Under the pieces are notes generated by a model. It saw nothing but the letters and a program-made list of their open reading frames with translations, searched no databases and was not told where the DNA came from. Of a stretch of DNA of 35,724 bases, positions 26,592-34,932 are shown piece after piece. The position numbers and the translations under genes were made by a program. The stretch is taken from contig CADCJM010000057.1 of the NCBI GenBank assembly GCA_902801755.1, forward strand, positions 1 through 35,724. Reading direction: 5' to 3'. Position 1 is the first letter of the stretch. Every line of letters begins with the position of its first letter. Source of the DNA: Oscillospiraceae bacterium (GTDB lineage: Bacteria > Bacillota > Clostridia > Saccharofermentanales > Saccharofermentanaceae).

Positions 26592-29101
26592 GGCAGGCTC
26601 CCGTATGATTCAGGCATATTGTTGTATACAGGAATCACGAATTCGAATGCGGCATCCGTCATGCCGATCGAAGCATAACTTCTGTAATATCTCATACCCT
26701 CAGAATACGCCATCATTATATTCTGCGCATACTGGTGGTTGTACTTTTCCGTTCCGTCATCAAGGACATCAAACTTCTGGAAATACAAAGTGTTCTGTCC
26801 CTTATCAATATAACCCGAAGCACCGCCCTTTATAGCTTTTTCAACTGATGTCCAGGGCAGGAGGTAAGTTTTCTCGGTATCGGTGATCTCTTTGCCTTCC
26901 CAGTCTCTTCCCCACTGGGCATATTTTGCACCGTTGATCACGGCACCGCCGGGCTCAGTCGTTGCATATGCTCCGATGTTATAGAAATTGTAGTAGCCTT
27001 CGTAACCTGTAAGGTCGCCTCTGGACAAAGCAGACTCGCCGTTATAACCCATCTCCTGGATTATCCTGCTCGCAAGGAAATACGGAGATACACCCGCTTC
27101 CTTTCCTGCTTCATAAATGATCTGTGCATAATCATAGTCAGCAGAGCCGTCCATAAACGAACCCTTGATGATCTCCTTTACGCCTTCCACCGTATGAACT
27201 TTGGAATCAAATCCGAGCATCTCGAATGCGAAGACCTTTTCGGGTGTTAAGAAATTTCTGGGATCCATGAAATAACTTACCACTTCCGTCTTGGCCGCCA
27301 TCCAGTCGGGTTTATCGTAAACCTTGCTGTTCTGCTTCACATAACGCGGATGTTCAGACTTCTGGACAAGGCTCCTGCCGTAACTGTTCTCAGCATCCAA
27401 CGCATTGCCGAACGAGAGATTCGTATAGTAAGGCGTGAAGATATAGCTGGGCTTAAGACAGTGGAGAAGCCACAATCCGCTGTAGTAACTCTTCGGGAAT
27501 TTGGAGAGGGTATTCTCATTGAAATCTCCCCTGTCATCTCCATTCAGAAGATAGAATCTGTAGGAATCCGAAGAACCGTCAAAACTGTTTACAGTCATCG
27601 TTATGACCGTCTCGCCTTCAGGGATCTCGAAAATCTCGCCCTGTGAAAGGCTCCTCTGGCTTCCGTTGGAATCGGCAACTATCGTGACTTCCGCAGAATA
27701 ACCTTCAAGCGCAGAGCATCTTAATGCGATGCCGGTATAGCCTGCATTGCAGTAAGCATAGTCGCGGGTGAGAAAATCGAATTTAGGATAGATATTTATC
27801 ACATCGGCCGACTGGGCATCCTGGATATAAAGACTTGCGAGAGTACCGTTGACGGGAACGATACCGGCCTTGGCCCTCTCGACGTCATAAGTGTTCTTGT
27901 CCATGTCAGTGAGCTTAACGTTATTGACGCCGTCACCGCCTGTTACTGCCATATATGTGCCGTCGAAATATGCGAATTCCCTGGACTGGATCATTGTAAA
28001 GTCAACATCATTTTCCAGATCCATACCTGTTCTGCTGACGCAGATATAATAGCAGTTCGATACGCTCGAAATGCCTGTTTCCTTTGCAACGGCATCAACG
28101 TCCTGTTTTCTTCCCCTGAGCATTGCATAAGGAATTCCGGGGTTCTCATTCGAGCCGATAAGATCGCCCTTAAGATCGTAAAGCGATACTCTGATATCAT
28201 CAGATATTCCGGCAAAATTGATATAGCAGTCACTGTCCTTGCAGTCGATCATGTACCAGGAATTGGAAGCACCTACAGGGATCGAAGACTCCTCGACCGA
28301 ATCAGGCTCTATCATGAGCTTTGCAGGTATCGTGATCTCGCCGCCGGAAATAACAGTTCCTCTTCCGTCTGAGCTTCTCAGGAGCGCATATACCTCATGT
28401 CTTCCGGGTGCGACATCTGCAGTATCCCAGGACAGAGTGAATTCACGGTAACTGGAATTGCCGGTATTCTTATTGTCCGTGAATTTCAGATAACCGTAAT
28501 AAAGCGATCCATCGACGAAAAAGTCCGTTCTGACTTCATCTCCCGTCGCTGTATAAGAGCCTGACGATTCCCTGATCCCGACAGTATACTGTTCGGGAGA
28601 ATCGATAGTGGATTCAAGACTGACATTGGAGATAACGCTTCCCATTCCTGCAGGCGTGCCGGAGGCACTTAATTTCCTGCTTTCTGAAGTAATCGCCTTA
28701 TCGATCGCAACGACTCTGGAATTGTTCTTAAGGTCATCCATGATGTATTTCACTTCATCCTGGCGCACCTCGCCGTAAATGACACTGCAAAGGTCATTTG
28801 CAAACTTCTCATCGGATACTCCCGTGAGCAGATAATCAGGTGATGTCATTACAGAGATAACATAATCGCCGCAGGATATGAGTCCGTCTTCCACACGGGA
28901 TTTTGCGATCTCCACTTCGTCATTGGAAACAGATGTCAGAGCACCTGCTCTCGCAACGATATCGTCAGCTTTTTTCAGCGTCTTTTTGTCAGGATCCGAG
29001 ATGCCTGTATCAAGGCTAATTGCCGTGATAACAGCTGCGGCGACCGCAAGGACACCGAAAAGCACAGCTGCAATAAAATATTCCGGACGGCGTACATACA
29101 T
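26588..29101 (-). CDS. Membrane-anchored cell-wall glucosaminidase with long N-terminal region
   Basis: 837 residues. A transmembrane helix near the N-terminus (YFIAAVLFGVLAVAAAVITAI) tethers a long outer part. Residues about 45-130 are helical and weakly resemble DUF4214. The middle is beta-rich with several sandwich-like segments. From about 612 onward is an N-acetylglucosaminidase domain (lysozyme-like fold, PF01832 type): FLASRIIQEMGYNGESAL with the presumed catalytic E683, YYNFYNIGAYATTEPGGAVINGAKYA, and YLLPWTSVEKAIKGGASGYI. It should cleave peptidoglycan between GlcNAc and MurNAc. GGAGGG is 11 bases upstream of the ATG. It is coupled to the downstream cohesin-like gene and sits three bases after the nucleotidase gene. 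Confidence 0.88.
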   Translation of the reverse strand: MYVRRPEYFIAAVLFGVLAVAAAVITAISLDTGISDPDKKTLKKADDIVARAGALTSVSNDEVEIAKSRVEDGLISCGDYVISVMTSPDYLLTGVSDEKFANDLCSVIYGEVRQDEVKYIMDDLKNNSRVVAIDKAITSESRKLSASGTPAGMGSVISNVSLESTIDSPEQYTVGIRESSGSYTATGDEVRTDFFVDGSLYYGYLKFTDNKNTGNSSYREFTLSWDTADVAPGRHEVYALLRSSDGRGTVISGGEITIPAKLMIEPDSVEESSIPVGASNSWYMIDCKDSDCYINFAGISDDIRVSLYDLKGDLIGSNENPGIPYAMLRGRKQDVDAVAKETGISSVSNCYYICVSRTGMDLENDVDFTMIQSREFAYFDGTYMAVTGGDGVNNVKLTDMDKNTYDVERAKAGIVPVNGTLASLYIQDAQSADVINIYPKFDFLTRDYAYCNAGYTGIALRCSALEGYSAEVTIVADSNGSQRSLSQGEIFEIPEGETVITMTVNSFDGSSDSYRFYLLNGDDRGDFNENTLSKFPKSYYSGLWLLHCLKPSYIFTPYYTNLSFGNALDAENSYGRSLVQKSEHPRYVKQNSKVYDKPDWMAAKTEVVSYFMDPRNFLTPEKVFAFEMLGFDSKVHTVEGVKEIIKGSFMDGSADYDYAQIIYEAGKEAGVSPYFLASRIIQEMGYNGESALSRGDLTGYEGYYNFYNIGAYATTEPGGAVINGAKYAQWGRDWEGKEITDTEKTYLLPWTSVEKAIKGGASGYIDKGQNTLYFQKFDVLDDGTEKYNHQYAQNIMMAYSEGMRYYRSYASIGMTDAAFEFVIPVYNNMPESYGSLP

Positions 29102-29104
29102 CGG

Positions 29105-29740
29105 TTAAGCATCCCTCCCGGTTATCTTATCCAATGTATATCCGTATGAAGGAACGAAATGATCCATGTAGTAATCGACCTCAGGCATATTCATCTCCCT
29201 GATGATCCTGCCTGTCGATTCCTTTGCAGCGGCAAATTCCGCATTGCCGGTGCTCTCTTCTCTTAAGCACTTGATATAAGCAGCGATCTTGTCGGCAGCT
29301 TTAACGAGCTTATGAATAAGCTTTTCTTCCTCGGTGTTCTGTGAAGGATCAAGGAGCTCCAGATATTCGGCCCTCATCTCAGGGTCGTCCGGAAGAAGCT
29401 CGACAAGGCTTGCCGCAGCCTCAGACTCGACTTCCTTATAAGCCTTTGTTATCTCCTTATTGCGGTACTTTATAGGCGTGGGAAGATCTCCCGTTAAGAT
29501 CTCGGTGCAGTCATGAAACAGCGCATATGCCTGGACCTTGTAAGGATCAGGCAGGATGGCGCCCTCCTTATCCTTCCCGAATCTGTTGTGAAGGATCGTC
29601 AGACAATGCGCGATAACCGCAACGTCAAAACTGTGTTCTTTAATATTCTCTGTCCTGCTGTTGCGCATCAAAGCCCATCTTCCGATGTACTGCATGCGGT
29701 CGAGCATCGCGAAAAAGCCGTATTCTTCCCTGTTATCCAT
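29105..29740 (-). CDS. YfbR-like HD-domain 5'-deoxynucleotidase
   Basis: A 211-residue cytoplasmic metal-dependent phosphohydrolase. The N-terminus (FFAMLDRMQYIGRWALMRN) and the HD signature (EHSFDVAVIAHCL, then LFHDCTEILTGDLPTPIKY, and KAADKIAAYIKCL) match YfbR, which dephosphorylates 2'-deoxynucleoside monophosphates. GGAG lies upstream of the ATG. It follows dgt by 13 bases and probably shares its transcript, so two deoxynucleotide-degrading enzymes are made together. Confidence 0.9.
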   Translation of the reverse strand: MDNREEYGFFAMLDRMQYIGRWALMRNSRTENIKEHSFDVAVIAHCLTILHNRFGKDKEGAILPDPYKVQAYALFHDCTEILTGDLPTPIKYRNKEITKAYKEVESEAAASLVELLPDDPEMRAEYLELLDPSQNTEEEKLIHKLVKAADKIAAYIKCLREESTGNAEFAAAKESTGRIIREMNMPEVDYYMDHFVPSYGYTLDKITGRDA

Positions 29741-29753
29741 TCTTATTACTCCA

Positions 29754-30983
29754 TTAACTCTTATAGATCTCGTTGAAGCTGCTTACCGCAAATGAATCCG
29801 TCATTCCGGCGATGTAGTCGGAAACATAGATCGGGAGCGGCGTGTCGATACCGGCTTTGTATTCAGGATGGTTCTTAACAAATTCGGCGAACTTCCTGAT
29901 CGAGGATGACTTCGAATCCTCAGCCTTTTCGAGATTTTTGACAGCCTCATAATATGCGTCGAAAAGTCCTTCGAGCATTACGTCGCAGTACTTCTCATAA
30001 GTCTTTACTTTGCCTGCAGTGTAGATCTTGGCAACGTTCTCTTTGAGAGTGTGCTCAAGAGCATCCCCTGCGTGGTCACTCATCATGATACAGCCCTTGT
30101 CGATACTGTTCTCGATTATGTCCTGGACAAGGAAATTGATGATCTCGGAATTGGAGCTTCCGACGCCGTCCGTTACGACCGGCACATCAAATTCGCTCGC
30201 GATAACGCCTGTTCTCAACGCGTCTTCAATATCTCTTCCGACATAAGCGATCTTGTCCGCAAATCTTACAACGCAGCCTTCCATCGTGGCAGGGCCTTTA
30301 CGGTACTTCTTCGGGATCAGATAAGACAGGTCTTCTTCCGTCTTATCGGTGCAGGGCACGAGCTTTCTCTCATCGTAATATTCACCGCAGTGGCTGATGA
30401 TACCGTCCCTTACTTCAAATGTGAGATTAAGTCCGTAATCATCATTGTGCTTCTCAAGAATATTGAGCACGCGGAGTCCGTTGGATTCATGCTCGAAATA
30501 GAGCTTGGGATCGATCTCTTTGAGCTTCCTGTTAAGGACTCTCTCTCCGCTGTGTCCGAAGGGCGTATGTCCAACGTCGTGGCCTAAAGCGATCGCTCTT
30601 ATAAGATCGACATTGAGATTCAGCGCGCTGCCTATCGTGGAGGCGATATAGTCTACATAGATGACATGCTCAAGTCTTGAGCAGATGTGGTCATTGGCAG
30701 GATTAAAGAAGACCTGTGTCTTGTGCTTGAGGCGTCTGAATGCCTGAGAGTATATGATCCTTCCCATATCACGCTCAAAGCAATTCCTGACATCGCCGTC
30801 GTCCTCAGGGACGATACGGCCACGTGACTCAGAACATTTGGTGGCATTGACGCTCAGGATCTTATCCTTCTGTACCTGAAGCATCTTGATCTTCGCTCTG
30901 GTCGCCTCGGAGATCTTATCTGATTTCCCGAGACAAGCAACACTGTCGGCGTAAAGATCCTGGAAGCTGAGATTATCTGACAT
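29754..30983 (-). CDS. dgt: Deoxyguanosinetriphosphate triphosphohydrolase-like protein (dNTPase)
   Basis: A 409-residue HD-superfamily enzyme that removes the whole triphosphate from dGTP or other dNTPs. The family pattern is GRDMGRIIYSQAFRRLKHKTQVF-like (here FERDMGRIIYSQAFRRLKHK), then SRLEHVIYVDYIA, and the HD pair in IALGHDVGHTPFGHSGE. VRFADKIAYVGRDIEDAL gives the last metal ligand. Length and order fit the type-2 bacterial dGTPase-like group. AAGGAGA precedes the ATG. It is the first gene of the long minus-strand run and has a -10 box with an AACGCGTT palindrome just upstream. Confidence 0.93.
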   Translation of the reverse strand: MSDNLSFQDLYADSVACLGKSDKISEATRAKIKMLQVQKDKILSVNATKCSESRGRIVPEDDGDVRNCFERDMGRIIYSQAFRRLKHKTQVFFNPANDHICSRLEHVIYVDYIASTIGSALNLNVDLIRAIALGHDVGHTPFGHSGERVLNRKLKEIDPKLYFEHESNGLRVLNILEKHNDDYGLNLTFEVRDGIISHCGEYYDERKLVPCTDKTEEDLSYLIPKKYRKGPATMEGCVVRFADKIAYVGRDIEDALRTGVIASEFDVPVVTDGVGSSNSEIINFLVQDIIENSIDKGCIMMSDHAGDALEHTLKENVAKIYTAGKVKTYEKYCDVMLEGLFDAYYEAVKNLEKAEDSKSSSIRKFAEFVKNHPEYKAGIDTPLPIYVSDYIAGMTDSFAVSSFNEIYKS

Positions 30984-31003
30984 CAGTTGTAGTCTCCTTC
31001 TAA

Positions 31004-31022
31004 AACGCGTTAAATTATTATA
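31004..31022 (-). promoter_or_regulatory. -10 box and AACGCGTT palindrome upstream of dgt
   Basis: On the minus strand TATAAT (31022..31017) is followed five bases later by the 8-base palindrome AACGCGTT (31011..31004), over the expected transcription start. The arrangement repeats that upstream of the ANL gene at 4059..4074. The -35 region is weak (AGAATA at a 17-base spacing). It drives the dgt run that leads to thrC. Confidence 0.5.
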
Positions 31023-31058
31023 CTACAAATGGTGTGCCCTATTCTAAAATGCCCTCTG

Positions 31059-32753
31059 TCAGGCCTTCGAAAGCCCTGCTGCGTTAGCGAGCATATTCTT
31101 CCTCATACCGTCGAAATCGACCGTCACGAGCGCATCTCCTCCGACAGGCTCGACTTTGAGTATCACTCCCTCACCGAATCTCGGATGAACTACCTTCATG
31201 CCTTCGAAAAGATCATTCGGTCCGAGCTGCCCCTCACGCTGCTGCGACTGCTTCTTCTTATCGGCCGTAAACTGCGACTTGATAGCCGATGCAATCGACT
31301 TTTTGGACTTCTCCCTCTGAGTCTCACCCTGCGGAACATCCTTCGGGGTCTCCCTCTTCGAACCCATGAGATAAAGGAGTTCCGGATTGATCTCTTTTAT
31401 GAATCTTGAAGGCTGGTTGCAGTTCGTCTGGCCGAAGAGCATTCTCTGCCTTGCGAGCACGATAAAGAGATTCTTCTTGGCTCTCGTTATCGCAACATAC
31501 ATGAGCCTCCGCTCTTCTTCTGTATCTTCCATGCTCTGGATCGAACGGTAGCTCGGGAAAACGCCCTCTTCAAGTCCAATGATGAACACTGCACCGAATT
31601 CAAGGCCCTTGGCGCTGTGGATCGACATGAGCTTTACAAAATCGTCAGTATCGTTAAACTCATCACCCTCAGTAAACAGCGATGCATTCTCAAGATAAAG
31701 CCCTAAAATACCCTCTGTAGTATCCGCTGTGGCAGTATCGAAAAAGAAATCCTCATCGACCTCCACGGGGAGTCCGTCGCCGTCGTCGATCTCAAGAGTA
31801 TCCATATCAACAGGCTCAGCGCGGTGCGCCTTGTCGTATTCTGCAGCTTCAGACAAAAGTTCCTTTAAGTTCTCGACGCGGTCGATTATCTCACCCTTCT
31901 TCTCGCGCTGCTCTGTGATCTCTTCGATGATGCCCGATTCATTCTCGACATAGTCTACAAAGTGGGCAAAATCCATCTCGTCTTCCCTGAGCTTTCCCTT
32001 CATCTCATTAATGAGATCAGTAAAAGCGCAGATCCTGTTGGCGGATCTTACGAGCTCCGGATAATCGACAGAATGCTCTGCAACTTCAAACATACTGATA
32101 TTATCAGCCAGCGCATACTGCCTGATCTTCTCGATCGTGGCATCGCCGATGCCCCTCTTGGGCACATTGATAATGCGCTCAAAAGCAATATTGTCTCTGG
32201 GGTCATTGATGAGTCTCAGATATGCGAGAACGTCCTTGATCTCTTTTCTGTCGTAGAACCTCATGCCGCCATAGACTCTGAAAGGGATCCCAAGATTATG
32301 GAGCGTGGTCTCTATGTTACGTGACAGAGCGTTCATTCTGTAAAGGACAGCGCAGTCCGAGAACTTGAACTTGCCCTTGTCGACCATCATCTTGATGGTC
32401 CTGCCGACAAAGTCAGCCTCACCGGCGCTCGTATCGGCATTCATGACGATTATCTTCTCGCCCTGCTGGCCCTCAGTCCTGAGCCTCTTGCTCTTACGCT
32501 TTGTATTATTGGAGATTACGCAGTTTGCCGCATCAAGGATCGTCTTCGTCGAACGGTAGTTTTCCTCGAGCTTGATGACCCTGGCGCCCGGGAAATCCTT
32601 CTCAAACTTCAGGATGAGCCTTACGTCAGCGCCTCTGAAGGAATAGATGGACTGGTCATCGTCGCCTACTACGCATATATTGCCGCTGCCTGATGCAAGC
32701 TTCATGACCGCGCGGTACTGTGTCTCATTCGTATCCTGATACTCATCGACCAT
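31059..32753 (-). CDS. pcrA: UvrD/PcrA helicase, C-terminal fragment after a frame break
   Basis: 564 residues carrying helicase motif II (VDEYQDTNETQ, the DExQ Walker B), SGNICVVGDDDQSIYSFRGAD (motif III), the motif IV and V regions (LEENYRSTKTI, LMSIHSAKGLEFGAVF) and motif VI (RRLMYVAITRAKKNLFI), then the C-terminal Tudor-like region (FEGMKVVHPRFGEGVI) seen in PcrA. PcrA unwinds DNA 3' to 5' in excision repair, plasmid replication and transcription conflicts. The frame opens upstream of the ATG at 32753, which is just the first methionine in it and has no ribosome binding site. It belongs to the same gene as 32702..33403, with a break in between. Confidence 0.93.
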   Translation of the reverse strand: MVDEYQDTNETQYRAVMKLASGSGNICVVGDDDQSIYSFRGADVRLILKFEKDFPGARVIKLEENYRSTKTILDAANCVISNNTKRKSKRLRTEGQQGEKIIVMNADTSAGEADFVGRTIKMMVDKGKFKFSDCAVLYRMNALSRNIETTLHNLGIPFRVYGGMRFYDRKEIKDVLAYLRLINDPRDNIAFERIINVPKRGIGDATIEKIRQYALADNISMFEVAEHSVDYPELVRSANRICAFTDLINEMKGKLREDEMDFAHFVDYVENESGIIEEITEQREKKGEIIDRVENLKELLSEAAEYDKAHRAEPVDMDTLEIDDGDGLPVEVDEDFFFDTATADTTEGILGLYLENASLFTEGDEFNDTDDFVKLMSIHSAKGLEFGAVFIIGLEEGVFPSYRSIQSMEDTEEERRLMYVAITRAKKNLFIVLARQRMLFGQTNCNQPSRFIKEINPELLYLMGSKRETPKDVPQGETQREKSKKSIASAIKSQFTADKKKQSQQREGQLGPNDLFEGMKVVHPRFGEGVILKVEPVGGDALVTVDFDGMRKNMLANAAGLSKA

Positions 32754-32815
32754 GATGTATCTGAACTTGGCCCTGTAAAGCTCGCAGATATCGGGATTCC
32801 AACAACGCCGAGGAA
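32702..32815 (-). other. pcrA frame break: probable out-of-frame internal deletion
   Basis: Helicase sequence reads KEYFLGVVG in the N-terminal frame and resumes in the -1 phase as NPDICELYRAKFRYIMVDE, with the join near 32798/32799. In intact PcrA proteins about 30 residues lie between these points, including the conserved LDFDDL segment, and they are absent here. This is a deletion of 3n+1 bases, not a single-base error. The N-terminal frame runs on as junk to 32702. Confidence 0.7.
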
Positions 32816-33403
32816 ATATTCCTTGCCAGCCAGAAGCTGGTACTCCTCAACTCCGACGAACTTATTCTTGGCATTGGAGATCTCGATCTGGACGCTCTTG
32901 GGCTTGAACTGGCTGTCAGCGATATCGAGTTCCTTCATAGCTTCCTTAATGAGTTTTAGCTGGTCATCAGTATCTATGATCGAGAAATTCTGGGAATATC
33001 CCAAAAGCTCTGCGTGACGTCTTAAGAGCCTTGCGAAAATACTGTGGAACGTGCCGCACCAGATATACTTGGAACGGTCACCGACAAGTCCCTCGATACG
33101 CTGGCGCATCTCATTTGCAGCCTTATTCGTGAACGTGATCGCGAGAATAGATGAAGGTGCCACGTTATGCTTCTTCATCATGTAGGCTATACGGTATGTG
33201 ATAACCCTTGTCTTGCCCGAACCTGCGCCTGCAAGAATGAGGAGCGGTCCGTCCAGATGGGTGACCGCAGCCTTCTGCTCCTTGTTAAGGCCTTCAAGGA
33301 TCTGGTCCGCGTCCTGCTCAACAGAGGTCTCAGGCCCCTGTCCGTATATATCTTCGAGATCTCTGAAAAACTCGTCTGAATTGCTGAAAGTATCGTCTGC
33401 CAA
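32702..33403 (-). CDS. pcrA: UvrD/PcrA helicase, N-terminal fragment before a frame break
   Basis: 233 residues, of which about the first 202 are authentic. Domain 1A is present: the Q motif and motif I (LNKEQKAAVTHLDG, LILAGAGSGKTRVITYRIAY with Walker A GAGSGKT), motif Ia (ILAITFTNKAANEMRQRI), then WCGTFHSIFARLLRRHAE and the 1B helical part. It ends in an out-of-frame tail of about 30 residues. The start is TTG at 33403, with AGGAGA eight bases upstream, and no nearby ATG. If the lesion is real, neither fragment holds a complete ATPase site, because motif II is in the other piece. Confidence 0.92.
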   Translation of the reverse strand: MADDTFSNSDEFFRDLEDIYGQGPETSVEQDADQILEGLNKEQKAAVTHLDGPLLILAGAGSGKTRVITYRIAYMMKKHNVAPSSILAITFTNKAANEMRQRIEGLVGDRSKYIWCGTFHSIFARLLRRHAELLGYSQNFSIIDTDDQLKLIKEAMKELDIADSQFKPKSVQIEISNAKNKFVGVEEYQLLAGKEYFLGVVGIPISASFTGPSSDTSWSMSIRIRMRHSTARS

Positions 33404-33439
33404 AGCAAAAATCTCCTAAGTAAAATCCGATTCTTAGAG

Positions 33440-33445
33440 ATTATA
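33440..33445 (-). promoter_or_regulatory. -10 box of pcrA
   Basis: A perfect TATAAT on the minus strand, about 37 bases before the pcrA TTG start. A TTGACG lies 21 bases further upstream, which is too far for a normal spacer, so the -35 box is unclear. Confidence 0.45.
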
Positions 33446-33533
33446 ACAGTTATCGTAATTATTAGCCGTCAATTAATGGGACAATTTTCTTAGAAGGCCT
33501 CGAAAAGTCCTTCAGGATCATGAGACCGATTAC

Positions 33534-33564
33534 TTGATAAATTTTTAAGAAAAAGATTTATAAT
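33534..33564 (+). promoter_or_regulatory. Promoter of ktrB, placing the start of transcription next to the ATG
   Basis: TTGATA (33534..33539) and a perfect TATAAT (33559..33564) are separated by 19 bases. The -10 box ends only eight bases before the ktrB ATG, so transcription should begin within a base or two of the start codon. Confidence 0.55.
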
Positions 33565-33572
33565 ATCTTCGT

Positions 33573-34910
33573 ATGAGTGATAGTGGAAAAAGACATTTCA
33601 GATTAAGCGGTGCCCAGACGATACTTTTGGGCTTTGTAGTATTGATCCTTGCAGGAGCCATACTTCTTATGCTTCCCATCTCTTCCAGATCGGGAGAATG
33701 GACAAGCGTTACCGACGCTCTCTTTACGGCTACTTCGGCAAGCTGCGTTACCGGACTGGTCCTCTATGACACATGGACCCACTGGACATGGTTCGGCCAG
33801 CTCGTGATCCTCTCACTGATCCAGATCGGCGGTATGGGCGTTGTTACTATGACAACAGTCTTAAGCAAGATCGTCGGCAAAAGGCTTGGCCTTCAGGCCA
33901 GGACAACGATGCAGGAAGCGGTCTCTGCCCCTAACCTCGGTGAGATCATGAAATATACCAGGTTCATTTTCCTCGGATGTCTTATTTTCGAGGCTTTGGG
34001 AGCTGCCGCATTATCTCCGGTATTCATTTCCGAGTATGGCGTCGTTAAGGGTATCTGGCTCTCGGTATTCACATCGATCTCCGCATTCTGTAATGCCGGC
34101 TTTGACTTAAACGGCACCCATGGTGAGTTCTCCTCCATGATGCCTTACATGGATAACCCGGTTGTCGTCATAACTCTTGTATTCCTCATCCTTACAGGCG
34201 GTCTTGGCTTCCTTACATGGATGGATATCAGAAAGCACGGCTTCAAGTTCTACAAATACAGCACACAGAGCAAGCTAATTATTGTCATGGAACTTATCCT
34301 CGTACTTGTTCCCATGGTCTATCTCTGGTTCGGAGAATATAGCGATTACCCGGCAAACCAGAGGTTCCTCGCATCTCTTTTCCAGGCTGTAACACCAAGA
34401 ACAGCGGGATTTAATACAACTGACTACAACAATTTCTCAGGCACGGGCGTTGTCATGACGATAATCCTGATGCTCATAGGCGGCGCACCCGGCTCTACGG
34501 CAGGCGGTATGAAGATCACGACGATCACCATCCTGTTCCTCACAATGCTTGCATTCTTCAAGCGCGAGAAGTCACCTGCGATCTTTAAGCGCAGGATAAC
34601 CACCGAGGCTATCTATGGTGCCGTTGCTGTCTGCATGCTTGATGTTATGCTTGCAGTATTAGGCTCCATGTCGATTGCCAGGATCGAGCACAGGGCTTTC
34701 CTTACGGCACTCTTTGAGAGCGCGTCCGCCGTCGGTACCGTCGGCCTTTCGATGGGCATCACTCCGACACTGCATACGGTTTCAAAGTTTATATTGATCA
34801 TATTGATGTACACGGGACGTGTGGGAGGCCTTACTCTCGTCTTTGCTGCTATCACCAGAAAGTCGACAGGCAACAGGCAGTATCCCGCAGATAACATAGC
34901 GGTCGGTTAA
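33573..34910 (+). CDS. ktrB: TrkH/KtrB family potassium uptake channel subunit
   Basis: A 445-residue membrane protein with the fourfold M1-P-M2 design of the Trk/Ktr/HKT family; the length fits KtrB better than TrkH. The four selectivity-filter loops are visible: SASCVTGLVL, SAFCNAGFDL, TPRTAGFNTTDY and SAVGTVGLSMGIT. It moves K+ (often with Na+) inward across the cytoplasmic membrane. The ATG at 33573 has no ribosome binding site, and an in-frame TAA lies four codons upstream, so the start is fixed and the message is probably leaderless. It is divergent from pcrA and is followed by ktrA after 22 bases. Confidence 0.95.
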   Translation: MSDSGKRHFRLSGAQTILLGFVVLILAGAILLMLPISSRSGEWTSVTDALFTATSASCVTGLVLYDTWTHWTWFGQLVILSLIQIGGMGVVTMTTVLSKIVGKRLGLQARTTMQEAVSAPNLGEIMKYTRFIFLGCLIFEALGAAALSPVFISEYGVVKGIWLSVFTSISAFCNAGFDLNGTHGEFSSMMPYMDNPVVVITLVFLILTGGLGFLTWMDIRKHGFKFYKYSTQSKLIIVMELILVLVPMVYLWFGEYSDYPANQRFLASLFQAVTPRTAGFNTTDYNNFSGTGVVMTIILMLIGGAPGSTAGGMKITTITILFLTMLAFFKREKSPAIFKRRITTEAIYGAVAVCMLDVMLAVLGSMSIARIEHRAFLTALFESASAVGTVGLSMGITPTLHTVSKFILIILMYTGRVGGLTLVFAAITRKSTGNRQYPADNIAVG

Positions 34911-34932
34911 ACCGGCAGAAAGGAAATAATAT

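Noticed and set aside
30051..30587. Plus-strand 178-codon open frame
   Set aside because: It is antisense to dgt and shows no start signal or family resemblance.
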